Assembly (NCBI RefSeq): GCF_012641275.1
Contig: NZ_JABAIA010000001.1
Coordinates: forward strand, 1,302,001-1,366,000
DNA length: 64,000 nt
DNA from: Chitinophaga varians
GTDB lineage: Bacteria; Bacteroidota; Bacteroidia; Chitinophagales; Chitinophagaceae
Reading direction: 5' to 3'
Below, in pieces: positions 16,306 through 24,281 of this stretch. The notes below the pieces were generated by a model. That model saw nothing but the letters and a program-made list of their open reading frames with translations. It searched no databases and was not told the origin of the DNA. Position numbers and translations under genes: made by a program. Position 1 is the stretch's first letter; every line of letters begins with the position of its first letter.

Positions 16306-18231
16306 ATGACGATTAATCATCAGGAAATCGAACTGATTGACAGCTTTGAGCAAATTGCCGTGGAAATCCACCCTTCTGCCAAAGAGGGTTCCAAAGCAGT
16401 AGCGCAGGAAATAGCCGCGTTAATTCGCGAAAAGGCGGCTGCCAATCAAAAATGCGTACTGGGCATGGCTACAGGCTCCACCCCTAAATATCTCTACGCC
16501 GAATTGGTTCGTCTGCACAAGGAGGAAGGACTGAGCTTCAAAAATGTGATCACCTTTAACCTCGACGAATATTATCCCATAGAGCCGGATGCGCTGCAGA
16601 GCTACAACCGCTTTATGAAAGAACACCTCTTCAATCACATCGATATCCCGGAAGGACAGTACCATATTCCTGATGGCACTATACCGAAAGATCAGATCAA
16701 AAAATATTGCGCTGATTACGACAAACGTATTGAAGACGCCGGAGGTATCGACATCCAGATCCTGGGTATCGGTAACAACGGCCACATTGGCTTCAACGAG
16801 CCGGGTTCCAACATTAACTCGCACACCCGCCTAGTAACGCTGGACAACAGCACCCGTCTGGCTAACGCCTACGAGTTCCCTAACATGAGCCAGGTGCCTC
16901 GTCTGGCCATCACCATGGGCCTGAGCACCATCTTCAAAGCCAAAAAGGTTATCCTGATGGCATGGGGCTCCCACAAAGCTAAAATCGTTTGCCGCTCAGT
17001 AGAAGGCCACAGCTCAGACCAGGTGCCTGCCTCCCTGCTGCAACAGCACCCTAACTGCACCTTCGTGATCGATGAACAGGCTTCTGCCGAGCTTACCCGC
17101 TTCAAAGAACCCTGGCTCACCGGTGACTGCGAATGGACGCCCAGCCTGATCCGCAAAGCCGTGACCAGCCTGGCCCTGAAGCTGAACAAGCCCATCCTGA
17201 TGCTCACAGACAAAGACTATAACGAAAACGGTCTCAACGACCTGATCGTACAATATGGTTCTGCCTATGAGCTCAATATCAAAGAATTCAACGCCATCCG
17301 CGATACCATTACCGGCTGGCCTGGCGGCAAACCTGGTCCTCAGTTGCCTAACCATCCTGAGCGCTCCGAGCCTGCCAAAAAACGCGTGCTGATCTTCTCT
17401 CCGCACCCGGACGATGACATCATCTCCATGGGCGGTACCTTTATCCGTCTGCACGAACAAGGCCACGACGTGCACGTAGCCTACCAGACTTCCGGCAACA
17501 TCGCCGTTACCGACGAGTTCCTGCTCCGTTTCATCGATTTCGCCGTAGGTTTCGAAGGCATGTTCGACATTGATAAAAGCAAAAGCTCCCAGATCCTGGA
17601 TGAAGCCAAAGCCTTTATCCGCGGTAAAAAACCAAGCCAGAAGGATACGCCGGAAAACCGCGCTATCAAAGGCCTGATCCGCCGTTGCGAAGCCAAAGCA
17701 ACCTGCCGTTACGTAGGTATCGCAGAAGAAAACGCCCACTTCATGAACCTGCCGTTCTACGAAACAGGTCTCGTGGAAAAGAAACCAATGGGTGAAGAAG
17801 ATATCCAGCTGACAGTAGACCTGCTCCGCAAAATAAAACCTCACCAGATCTATTGCGCCGGTGACCTCGCCGATCCGCATGGTACCCACAAAGTATGTCT
17901 GGACATCATCTTCGCGGCCCTCGACAGGCTGAAACACGAAGAGTGGATGAAAGACTGCTGGGTATGGCTCTACAAAGGCGCATGGCAGGAATGGGATATC
18001 CACGAAATCGAAATGGCGGTACCCATGAGCCCCGACCAGGTGCTTCAGAAACGCCTCGGTATCTTCATCCACCAGAGCCAGAAAGACGTGGTGCCTTTCC
18101 AGGGTACCGACCTGCGCGAATTCTGGCAACGTGCGGAAGACCGCAACGCCAACACCGCTAACCTGTACGACCAGCTGGGCCTGCAGAAATACTCCGCGAT
18201 GGAAGCGTTTGTACGTTACCACTTCATGTAA
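16306..18231 (+). CDS. nagB: Glucosamine-6-phosphate deaminase fused to a PIG-L/LmbE deacetylase-like domain
   Basis: A 641-aa two-domain cytoplasmic enzyme. Residues 1 to about 275 form a NagB domain (GlcN-6-P to fructose-6-P plus ammonia) with MATGSTP, FNLDEYY (Asp87) and GHIGFNEPGS (His160, Glu165). The position of E. coli Asp141 is Asn158 (GIGNNGH), a departure from the E. coli catalytic triad. Residues about 358-641 form a PIG-L/LmbE domain with an intact zinc/base motif SPHPDDD (His367, Asp369, Asp370) and a downstream ADPHGTH segment (about 522-528) supplying the likely third zinc ligand. PIG-L proteins are known N-deacetylases of GlcNAc-containing compounds, so this fusion could also remove the acetyl group. 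No separate nagA is present in the window. Confidence 0.9.
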   Translation: MTINHQEIELIDSFEQIAVEIHPSAKEGSKAVAQEIAALIREKAAANQKCVLGMATGSTPKYLYAELVRLHKEEGLSFKNVITFNLDEYYPIEPDALQSYNRFMKEHLFNHIDIPEGQYHIPDGTIPKDQIKKYCADYDKRIEDAGGIDIQILGIGNNGHIGFNEPGSNINSHTRLVTLDNSTRLANAYEFPNMSQVPRLAITMGLSTIFKAKKVILMAWGSHKAKIVCRSVEGHSSDQVPASLLQQHPNCTFVIDEQASAELTRFKEPWLTGDCEWTPSLIRKAVTSLALKLNKPILMLTDKDYNENGLNDLIVQYGSAYELNIKEFNAIRDTITGWPGGKPGPQLPNHPERSEPAKKRVLIFSPHPDDDIISMGGTFIRLHEQGHDVHVAYQTSGNIAVTDEFLLRFIDFAVGFEGMFDIDKSKSSQILDEAKAFIRGKKPSQKDTPENRAIKGLIRRCEAKATCRYVGIAEENAHFMNLPFYETGLVEKKPMGEEDIQLTVDLLRKIKPHQIYCAGDLADPHGTHKVCLDIIFAALDRLKHEEWMKDCWVWLYKGAWQEWDIHEIEMAVPMSPDQVLQKRLGIFIHQSQKDVVPFQGTDLREFWQRAEDRNANTANLYDQLGLQKYSAMEAFVRYHFM

Positions 18232-18246
18232 TACCGTACTCTCCAT

Positions 18247-18287
18247 AAAAAGCGAAGACCATCACCGGATGATGGTCTTCGCTTTTT
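18247..18287 (+). terminator. Terminator after the nagB-like gene
   Basis: A 17-bp stem, AAAAAGCGAAGACCATC (18247-18263) with its complement at 18271-18287, ends in a T run. Confidence 0.9.
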
Positions 18288-18314
18288 TATTATCTGGTGT
18301 AACACGAAAAATAC

Positions 18315-18322
18315 TACATTTA
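18315..18322 (+). promoter_or_regulatory. Weak candidate -7 element, TACATTTA
   Basis: TACATTTA lies four bases before the ATG at 18327. It deviates from TAnnTTTG at the last base. If used, the transcript would have almost no leader. Confidence 0.3.
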
Positions 18323-18326
18323 CCAC

Positions 18327-18764
18327 ATGGATTTAACCCGTGCAATCGCTATTGCCACTGAGGCCCACCAGGGCCAGGTGGACAAATATGGCCAGCCCTA
18401 CATCACCCATGTGCTCCGTGTCATGCAAATGGGACGTACCAACGAAGAGAAAATCGTCGGTGTATTGCATGATGTAGTGGAAGACAGTCCATGGACCTTT
18501 GAAGACCTTGCCCGTGAAGGCCTGGCGCCCCACCTGCTGGAAGCGCTTCGCTGCGTCACGAAAGAATCTGAAGAAGAGGATTACGAACATTTTGTAAACC
18601 GTACCCTGCAAAACCGTTTGGCCGCTACCGTTAAGCTCAATGATCTGACAGACAACATGGACATCCGCCGGATGACGACCGTGCAGGACAAAGATGTTAC
18701 CCGACTGAACAAGTACCTGAACGCCTACCGCAAGATCGCTGCAGCGCTTATCCAGGAGAAATAA
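18327..18764 (+). CDS. Stand-alone HD-domain (p)ppGpp hydrolase-like protein
   Basis: A 145-aa single-domain HD phosphohydrolase resembling the hydrolase half of RelA/SpoT and small alarmone hydrolases (MESH1-like). Visible motifs are AHQGQVDKYGQPYITH (first His), GVLHDVVED (the HD pair) and KLNDLTDNMD (last Asp), in the RelA/SpoT order. No synthetase or regulatory domains are attached. It could degrade (p)ppGpp or a related nucleotide. It lies after a strong terminator and is therefore probably expressed independently of the sugar genes. Family assignment is good; the in vivo substrate is not established. Confidence 0.8.
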   Translation: MDLTRAIAIATEAHQGQVDKYGQPYITHVLRVMQMGRTNEEKIVGVLHDVVEDSPWTFEDLAREGLAPHLLEALRCVTKESEEEDYEHFVNRTLQNRLAATVKLNDLTDNMDIRRMTTVQDKDVTRLNKYLNAYRKIAAALIQEK

Positions 18765-18819
18765 TTTAAATACCTTTCCGATTAAACCATTAAATTACAG
18801 TATAAACGAAAAGCCATCA

Positions 18820-19389
18820 ATGGAAAACGATATCCTCATTGACTTCCGGTTTATTGCCAAAGAGAAACCCCGCTTCAGCGAACTGTTCCTGATTACCGGG
18901 GAAGAACATCCGAAGTTTCCCGCCCGAAGCCAGACCTTTGCCCAACTGGCCCCGCTCGGATTTGAGCAGCTGGACGACTTTTTTGGTATCCTGAATGACG
19001 AAGAAACCGGAGACGACGTTCTGATCTGGCTTTTCCCGATGTTTAACGGCGAAGAAGTATTTCACAACAGCGGCCCTTTTGACGCTATCCGGCTTTCCTA
19101 CAGCGCGCTGCGTAATGCACCGGCCAACATCACCCTCCTGGAGACATGCTTTAACGCCATCAAAGCACTCCCCGATGTGGAAGTCCGCTTTGAAGATGCA
19201 AAAATCACCAGCTTCGATGCCGTACAGAAAAAAAATGATGAAATAGTCGCCCACTGGCGCGCCAACAACATCGAACCAGGCTCCGATGAAAGCCTCCTGA
19301 TCGAAGAAGATGAAGATGACTGGGATGAAGACGAAGACTGGGACGAAAGCGAAGAGTGGGAAGATGATACCGAGACCAAGAAAAAGTAA
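18820..19389 (+). CDS. Uncharacterised cytoplasmic protein with strongly acidic tail
   Basis: A 189-aa protein without a signal peptide or membrane segment. Residues 1 to about 155 look globular (hydrophobic and aromatic residues well spread, start MENDILIDFRF). The last 35 residues are dominated by Asp, Glu and Trp in the repeated pattern WDEDEDWDESEEW, followed by TETKKK. I do not recognise the family. Such tails can bind cations or basic partners, but nothing here decides. It follows the HD-domain gene by 55 bases in the same direction and ends in its own terminator. Confidence 0.75.
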   Translation: MENDILIDFRFIAKEKPRFSELFLITGEEHPKFPARSQTFAQLAPLGFEQLDDFFGILNDEETGDDVLIWLFPMFNGEEVFHNSGPFDAIRLSYSALRNAPANITLLETCFNAIKALPDVEVRFEDAKITSFDAVQKKNDEIVAHWRANNIEPGSDESLLIEEDEDDWDEDEDWDESEEWEDDTETKKK

Positions 19390-19403
19390 TAACTTATTGA
19401 TAC

Positions 19404-19430
19404 CAAGCAGGCTTACAGCCTGCTTTTTTT
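19404..19430 (+). terminator. Terminator after the acidic-tail gene
   Basis: The stem AAGCAGGC/GCCTGCTT (19404-19411 and 19417-19424) is followed by a T run. Confidence 0.88.
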
Positions 19431-19488
19431 ATTCATATATTTTCGTACATTAGAGCATTACCTATACCACCACAACACACTGCCAACG

Positions 19489-19866
19489 ATGAATAACAAA
19501 GCCAACACCAAAGGCCCGGCTACGCTGTTAATTGTAGCCTGTTTTGTGCTGATACTGCTCATTTCCGGCATCCCATCCACCCGCCGGCTCAGTAAAGCCA
19601 GTTGCAAACCCGTTACCGGCCAGGTAACAACAATCACCAAAAGCTCGCCCGGTTACGTTATCCATCTCAAAAATGATCCAAGGATCTACTATATCAAACC
19701 CGCTTCCCTGCCATCAGCCACTATGAGCAGCCTGGAGCAGCAACTGCAGGGCCGCCCGGTGCAACTGTTCACCTCCTCCGCCTGGTCGCCGCTCGATCCC
19801 TTCTCCAGCATGAAGGAAATCCGCCGGCTTCAGATAGGCGACGACGTTATCTTCTCCGAATACTGA
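19489..19866 (+). CDS. Small membrane-anchored protein of unknown function
   Basis: A 125-aa protein with one N-terminal transmembrane helix (about residues 12-28, LLIVACFVLILLISG) and a mostly beta-type extracytoplasmic part containing a segment that reads like a small beta barrel (GQVTTITKSSPGYVIHLKND). No family recognised. It ends two bases before the stop of the convergent gene at 19869. Confidence 0.65.
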   Translation: MNNKANTKGPATLLIVACFVLILLISGIPSTRRLSKASCKPVTGQVTTITKSSPGYVIHLKNDPRIYYIKPASLPSATMSSLEQQLQGRPVQLFTSSAWSPLDPFSSMKEIRRLQIGDDVIFSEY

Positions 19867-19868
19867 TA

Positions 19869-20468
19869 TCAGGACAAACGACGAAAGTCAAAGTGCCGGG
19901 CAATGATGTAGTCGCTGCCCAGAAATAATATTTTTCCCCTTTCCATAAAGTCATGCCTACGGCGCCCCTCGATCATGGACCAGCTGATTCCATGCCTGTC
20001 AAGGCAGGCAGCATACACGTTCAGCAAGCGTACCGGCCCTTGTGCCAATAAGCCGGCGCCGTGCGTTAATGCACTCAGCCTGTCCTCTTCAAGGTACTGA
20101 TCAAACGACAACCACCGCTCCGTTTCCTGCTGATGCGCCACCCATAATTCCATGAACAAGGCCGGCATATCTGTTACCCTGCCATTGAAATACAACGATC
20201 CCGATTCCATCGTGTATTCCCATAACAACGGGTGATCATTATCCCAATACAATCCGTCAAAGTAACGCCGGGTACAACTACTCTTTACATATCCTTCCGC
20301 CATCACTTCCCAATACTGTGTAAAACTATCCACCTCATCAGCATTAACGGTAATGGCTATGGTAATAACCGGCTTTTCCGCAGTAAAATCCATTTTTATT
20401 AGCTGAAAACTATATTCATCTTCCGCATACAAATCCAGTAAATTCGATAACTCGTCTGGTATCATCAT
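19869..20468 (-). CDS. Uncharacterised cytoplasmic protein
   Basis: A 199-aa soluble protein with no signal peptide and many aromatic residues (for example FDGLYWDNDHPLLWEY). The C-terminal part contains SWSMIEGRRRHDFMERGK. No family is recognised. Codon usage resembles its neighbours. It is convergent with the gene at 19489 and alone in its orientation. Confidence 0.65.
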   Translation of the reverse strand: MMIPDELSNLLDLYAEDEYSFQLIKMDFTAEKPVITIAITVNADEVDSFTQYWEVMAEGYVKSSCTRRYFDGLYWDNDHPLLWEYTMESGSLYFNGRVTDMPALFMELWVAHQQETERWLSFDQYLEEDRLSALTHGAGLLAQGPVRLLNVYAACLDRHGISWSMIEGRRRHDFMERGKILFLGSDYIIARHFDFRRLS

Positions 20469-20574
20469 CTAAAAATTAATGCACATAAAATTATTCAATT
20501 CCGTTCAGATCCCTGAAACCTCACGCCTGATTGGATAATTTTAACTATCTTAGGCTCCTGTGTACCAATCAATT

Positions 20575-21414
20575 ATGAAGAATTTTTGTTATTTGGCACT
20601 GGTGATGTTGTTGTTTGCCTGCCATTCAGATAAACACAGCAGGTTTGGTAATGAAGACGAAACCACTACCGGTGCCGCTACCACAACTGCCAAGAAGAAA
20701 CCTGCCAACAAAAAGCTCGCTGCCAGCGTTGGCGCGGCTGTCATCGGAGAAAGAGTATCTCCCGGTACGGTCATCCGCTCCGGTCCCAAAGGCGATGTCA
20801 TTGCCACCCTCAACGACTATATACCGGTCCACTGCGCCCCGGCGAAAGACGGCTGGTACCCTGTCAGCGTAGATATTGACATCACCTCCACGGAATATAC
20901 AAAACCGCTGTTCCGCAAAGGCCGCAAACTAAAAGTCAACGGTACCGACGCCGGCGTGCTGGAAAAAGATATACGCCTCCCCGTAGCCACCAACGGCGAA
21001 AGAATGTGGGCTAACCTCAGCGGCTATACGGAAAAGAAAAACATCCGCGGCGGTACCGTCATAGAAACCGCGCTGATCAACTATCTCCGGGAACATAAAG
21101 ATCACCGGGAAGAAGATATGCAACCCTTTATCCGCAATTTTAAACTGGAGGAAGATAAAACCCTGCGCCCCTATACGCTGTATTTCAACTACGAAAGCGG
21201 CATCGATGATCCCAGTCCGCTGTACCGGCTGGTACTGGTTTGTCAGGGCAAACAACTGATCGGCGTGATTCATTCCCGTCCTCTCGAACTGCCCGGCACC
21301 ACCACCCGCAGGCTGCAACGCAACTTTGCCATACAATACTTCAGCGGCATTGAAAAGAGCCTCCAGGAAGATTTTGCAGGCAAGTTCAATAAATTTATCC
21401 TTTCTGTGGACTAA
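20575..21414 (+). CDS. Uncharacterised lipoprotein with SH3-like segment
   Basis: A 279-aa predicted lipoprotein. The start at 20575 (MKNFCYLALVMLLFACHSD) gives a proper signal and lipobox LFAC; the frame opens 15 bases earlier. A low-complexity Thr/Ala/Lys linker follows (about 25-50), then a segment typical of bacterial SH3-like domains (GTVIRSGPKGDVIATLNDY, then VHCAPAKDGWYPV). The C-terminal half has no recognisable domain. Envelope location is inferred. Confidence 0.75.
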   Translation: MKNFCYLALVMLLFACHSDKHSRFGNEDETTTGAATTTAKKKPANKKLAASVGAAVIGERVSPGTVIRSGPKGDVIATLNDYIPVHCAPAKDGWYPVSVDIDITSTEYTKPLFRKGRKLKVNGTDAGVLEKDIRLPVATNGERMWANLSGYTEKKNIRGGTVIETALINYLREHKDHREEDMQPFIRNFKLEEDKTLRPYTLYFNYESGIDDPSPLYRLVLVCQGKQLIGVIHSRPLELPGTTTRRLQRNFAIQYFSGIEKSLQEDFAGKFNKFILSVD

Positions 21415-21508
21415 TCAAGGCCATAACTATAAGTTATGGAATATCACTTTTGACCATTTGACTCCGGCAGCAAATGAACAGACCTTTGTCTGAAAAATCA
21501 ATGCTGCC

Positions 21509-22468
21509 ATGCAACTACAAAAGACAGGACATACACACAAAGACCTTCCTTTAGCTAAAATTATATTTATCGCTGCAGCAGCCGCCACGCTGCTGCCAGT
21601 GGTACAACCACCCGTTGCCCTGCTGCTCGGGCTGGCGCTTGCACAAACCACCGGCAACCCTTTTGCGCACATCACCCCTAAAATAACCCATTGGCTGCTA
21701 CAGCTGTCTGTAATAGGACTGGGCTTCGGCATGAACGTGCATGCTGCCTTACAGGCCGGTAAAGCCGGTTTCCTGTTCACGGTGGTCTCCATTACCGGCA
21801 CACTGTTGCTGGGGCTTATCACCGGCAGACTGCTGAAAATCGAAAAGCCGACCTCCCACCTGATTGCCTGTGGCACTGCCATCTGCGGCGGCAGCGCTAT
21901 TGCCGCCATTTCCCCGGTGATCAAAGCAGGGGAAAAACAGATCTCTGTAGCGCTGGGCATCGTATTCCTGCTCAACTCCCTCGCCCTGTTTGTATTTCCC
22001 GCGGTAGGACATTGGTTAAACCTCTCCCAGCAACAGTTTGGTATGTGGAGCGCTATTGCCATCCACGACACCAGTTCTGTAGTGGGCGCCGCCAATAAAT
22101 ACGGCGAAACCGCCCTACAGATAGCCACCACCGTTAAGCTCTCCCGCGCTCTCTGGATCATGCCTGTGGCTTTTATTACCACCCTGCTTTTCCGGAACAG
22201 CAACGGCAAAATAAAAATACCCTGGTTCATTGGCCTGTTCCTGCTGGCTATGGTACTCAATACCTGGGTGCCTGCTGTCAGTACCGTTGGGCCTTTGCTG
22301 GTACACAGCGCCAAAACCGCCCTGTCCCTCACCCTCTTCCTGATCGGCACAGGCCTTACCCGGCAGGCTTTCCGGGGCATCGGCTGGCAGCCGCTGTTAC
22401 AGGGTGTTTTGCTCTGGGTATGTATCAGCGTTGGCGCCCTGATCGCAATCCTTCAACTGGTGGGATAA
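21509..22468 (+). CDS. YeiH/UPF0324 family putative sulfate exporter
   Basis: A 319-aa inner-membrane protein with about 10 hydrophobic segments. The family hallmarks are VIGLGFGMN, IACGTAICGGSAIAA and AIHDTSSVVGAA. Members are annotated as putative sulfate exporters, but the transported compound is largely unproven. No LysR regulator sits beside it here. A short palindrome (CCATAACT/AGTTATGG, 21421-21439) precedes it. Confidence 0.88.
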   Translation: MQLQKTGHTHKDLPLAKIIFIAAAAATLLPVVQPPVALLLGLALAQTTGNPFAHITPKITHWLLQLSVIGLGFGMNVHAALQAGKAGFLFTVVSITGTLLLGLITGRLLKIEKPTSHLIACGTAICGGSAIAAISPVIKAGEKQISVALGIVFLLNSLALFVFPAVGHWLNLSQQQFGMWSAIAIHDTSSVVGAANKYGETALQIATTVKLSRALWIMPVAFITTLLFRNSNGKIKIPWFIGLFLLAMVLNTWVPAVSTVGPLLVHSAKTALSLTLFLIGTGLTRQAFRGIGWQPLLQGVLLWVCISVGALIAILQLVG

Positions 22469-22510
22469 TAAGGGGGTGATTTTCCCGGACTCAAATTGAT
22501 TATTTTACAA

Positions 22511-22518
22511 TATATTTG
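22511..22518 (+). promoter_or_regulatory. Candidate -7 promoter element TATATTTG
   Basis: Matches TAnnTTTG and lies 88 bases before the methyltransferase start in an AT-rich intergenic region. Confidence 0.4.
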
Positions 22519-22606
22519 ATATCCAAGTCAAGTGAAAAATAACCAATAGACGACCGAGATCTCCCCGAGGAACTATTCACCACACAACCACCAAGTTAAA
22601 GTCCTT

Positions 22607-23494
22607 ATGAGTAAGGCGCCATCTACCAGGTCCGGAACATACATGGCTGTATTCCGGGCCATTGAGAGTACCAAACCAGCTGAAGAGCGGCTATTTCATG
22701 ATCCGTACGCAGCGGCCTTTTTATCAGGTTACCATCAGACGCTGGTCTCCGGCTGCCGTATTCCCTTTTTCCGGAAACTGCTGGCAGCCTATATCCAGCT
22801 ACGATGGCCCGGCACACACACCGCCGCCATAGCCCGCACCAAACTGATAGATGATATGGTGGTACAGGCAGTCCGCGAAGAAGGGATCAATCAGATCATC
22901 ATTCTCAGCGCCACCTTCGATACCAGGGCATACCGTCTCAATATCGATAAACCGGTCAGTTTTGTTGAGGTAGACCATCCGGACACACAAAGCTTCAAAC
23001 GGACACGTCTCTGGGAACTGATCCAGTCACCAGCTGTACATCCGGATTATGTGAAACTGGATATGAACAAAGAACTTCTCGCCGACGTCATCTCCCCCTA
23101 TTTTGTCAACCAGCGGCATTACAACAAAACGCTCTTTCTCTGGGAAAATCTCACCACACATCTGGAAGCCCGTCACGCTGAAGCGATGTTCGGCTTTATC
23201 CGCAGCTTTCCTTCCGGTACACAGGTAATCGTCACCTATCCGGATAAGGCCGTACTGGAAAACCCCAAACAGTACCGTGGCTTCTCCCGGATCAACGACA
23301 CCCTGCGCCGTGCCGGAGAAAACTGGGACTATGGCCTCGACCCGAGGAACATCACTGCGTTTATGCATGAACGTAATATGATCGTCCGCTATGACGGCGG
23401 CGCCGATAAGTACCGTCAGCAATATTTTGGTGAGAAAAGCAAAAAGATGAAAGGCTACGAATACTTCAGGGTCGTGAAAAGCGAGCTGAGATAA
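22607..23494 (+). CDS. SAM-dependent methyltransferase of the PPM/TIGR00027 type with altered motif I
   Basis: A 295-aa protein of the leucine carboxyl methyltransferase-like family, which in bacteria methylates mostly unknown carboxyl or polyketide-type substrates. Family marks are FHDPYAAAFL near residue 30, RTKLIDD, and DTRAYRL at 105-111. The SAM loop normally reads GAGxDTRAYR but here is SATFDTRAYR (residues 101-110), so both glycines are replaced. The acidic residue of motif II (FVEVDHP) and the later DFxxVP-like region are only partly conserved. It could be a normal enzyme with a variant loop or one with weakened SAM binding. Confidence 0.8.
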   Translation: MSKAPSTRSGTYMAVFRAIESTKPAEERLFHDPYAAAFLSGYHQTLVSGCRIPFFRKLLAAYIQLRWPGTHTAAIARTKLIDDMVVQAVREEGINQIIILSATFDTRAYRLNIDKPVSFVEVDHPDTQSFKRTRLWELIQSPAVHPDYVKLDMNKELLADVISPYFVNQRHYNKTLFLWENLTTHLEARHAEAMFGFIRSFPSGTQVIVTYPDKAVLENPKQYRGFSRINDTLRRAGENWDYGLDPRNITAFMHERNMIVRYDGGADKYRQQYFGEKSKKMKGYEYFRVVKSELR

Positions 23495-23575
23495 CCATCT
23501 CTCCGCTGGTAAATTCGGGTTGCCAAACTTCAGGATTGCAACGTATCTTCGGGTAACCATTTACCAGCACTAACC

Positions 23576-24268
23576 ATGCATATCCACTATTTTCAACACG
23601 TGCCTTTTGAAGGCCTGGCCAGCATTGCAGACTGGATAACCCAGAGAGGGCATACTACCAGCCATACCCGCTGGTATGATGACGATCCCGACACCACCGG
23701 CCTGGAAGAAGCGGAGCTGCTGATCATTGTAGGAGGCACCATGGGCGTATATGAACCATATCCGTGGATACCGGCCGAGACGAAGCTCATCCAAAAAGCA
23801 ATGGACAGCGGAAAGAAAATACTAGGCATATGCCTCGGAGCACAGCTACTGGCCCACGCACTGGGTGCTAATGTATACCCGCAAAAACAACCTGAAATAG
23901 GCTGGTTCCCAATAGACATCACGTTCCAGGAACAGGCCGCACCACTGGAAAAAGTGCTGCCTCACCACCTCAACACCTTCCATTTCCATGGCGACACTTT
24001 CGATATACCCGCCGGCGCCACCCGCTTCGCCGCATCGGCCGCATGCAGCAACCAGGCGTTCATATACGGCGACCGCATCATCGGACTGCAATTTCATATG
24101 GAAATGAACAGCGTGGCCATCCTGGAGATATTGCGCAACTGCTTCAGCGCTTTTAAACACCATGCGCCCTTCGTGCAGCAACCGGAGAAAATAGAACAAT
24201 ACCTGCACCTGGCCAACGAAAATAATCAAACCATGTTCCGGCTGCTGGACTACCTGGCCGGACTATAA
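23576..24268 (+). CDS. Class I glutamine amidotransferase-like protein
   Basis: A 230-aa stand-alone GATase1 domain. The catalytic triad is visible: Cys86 in GICLGAQLLA, and His174 and Glu176 in LQFHMEM. The oxyanion-strand motif GGTMGVYE is at residues 53-60. Relatives include GMP-synthase-like and gamma-glutamyl hydrolase-type proteins of unknown partner. It is followed after 13 bases by the ypdA gene in the same direction, so an operon is likely; no synthase partner is nearby. Confidence 0.85.
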   Translation: MHIHYFQHVPFEGLASIADWITQRGHTTSHTRWYDDDPDTTGLEEAELLIIVGGTMGVYEPYPWIPAETKLIQKAMDSGKKILGICLGAQLLAHALGANVYPQKQPEIGWFPIDITFQEQAAPLEKVLPHHLNTFHFHGDTFDIPAGATRFAASAACSNQAFIYGDRIIGLQFHMEMNSVAILEILRNCFSAFKHHAPFVQQPEKIEQYLHLANENNQTMFRLLDYLAGL

Positions 24269-24281
24269 ATAAAACGACATT

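Noticed and set aside
17014..18246. A 410-codon minus-strand frame opposite the nagB fusion
   Set aside because: Same reasoning: antisense shadow with no recognisable domain.
21427..22380. A 317-codon minus-strand frame opposite the YeiH gene
   Set aside because: YeiH has unmistakable family motifs; the antisense frame is rich in Arg and Ser without structure.
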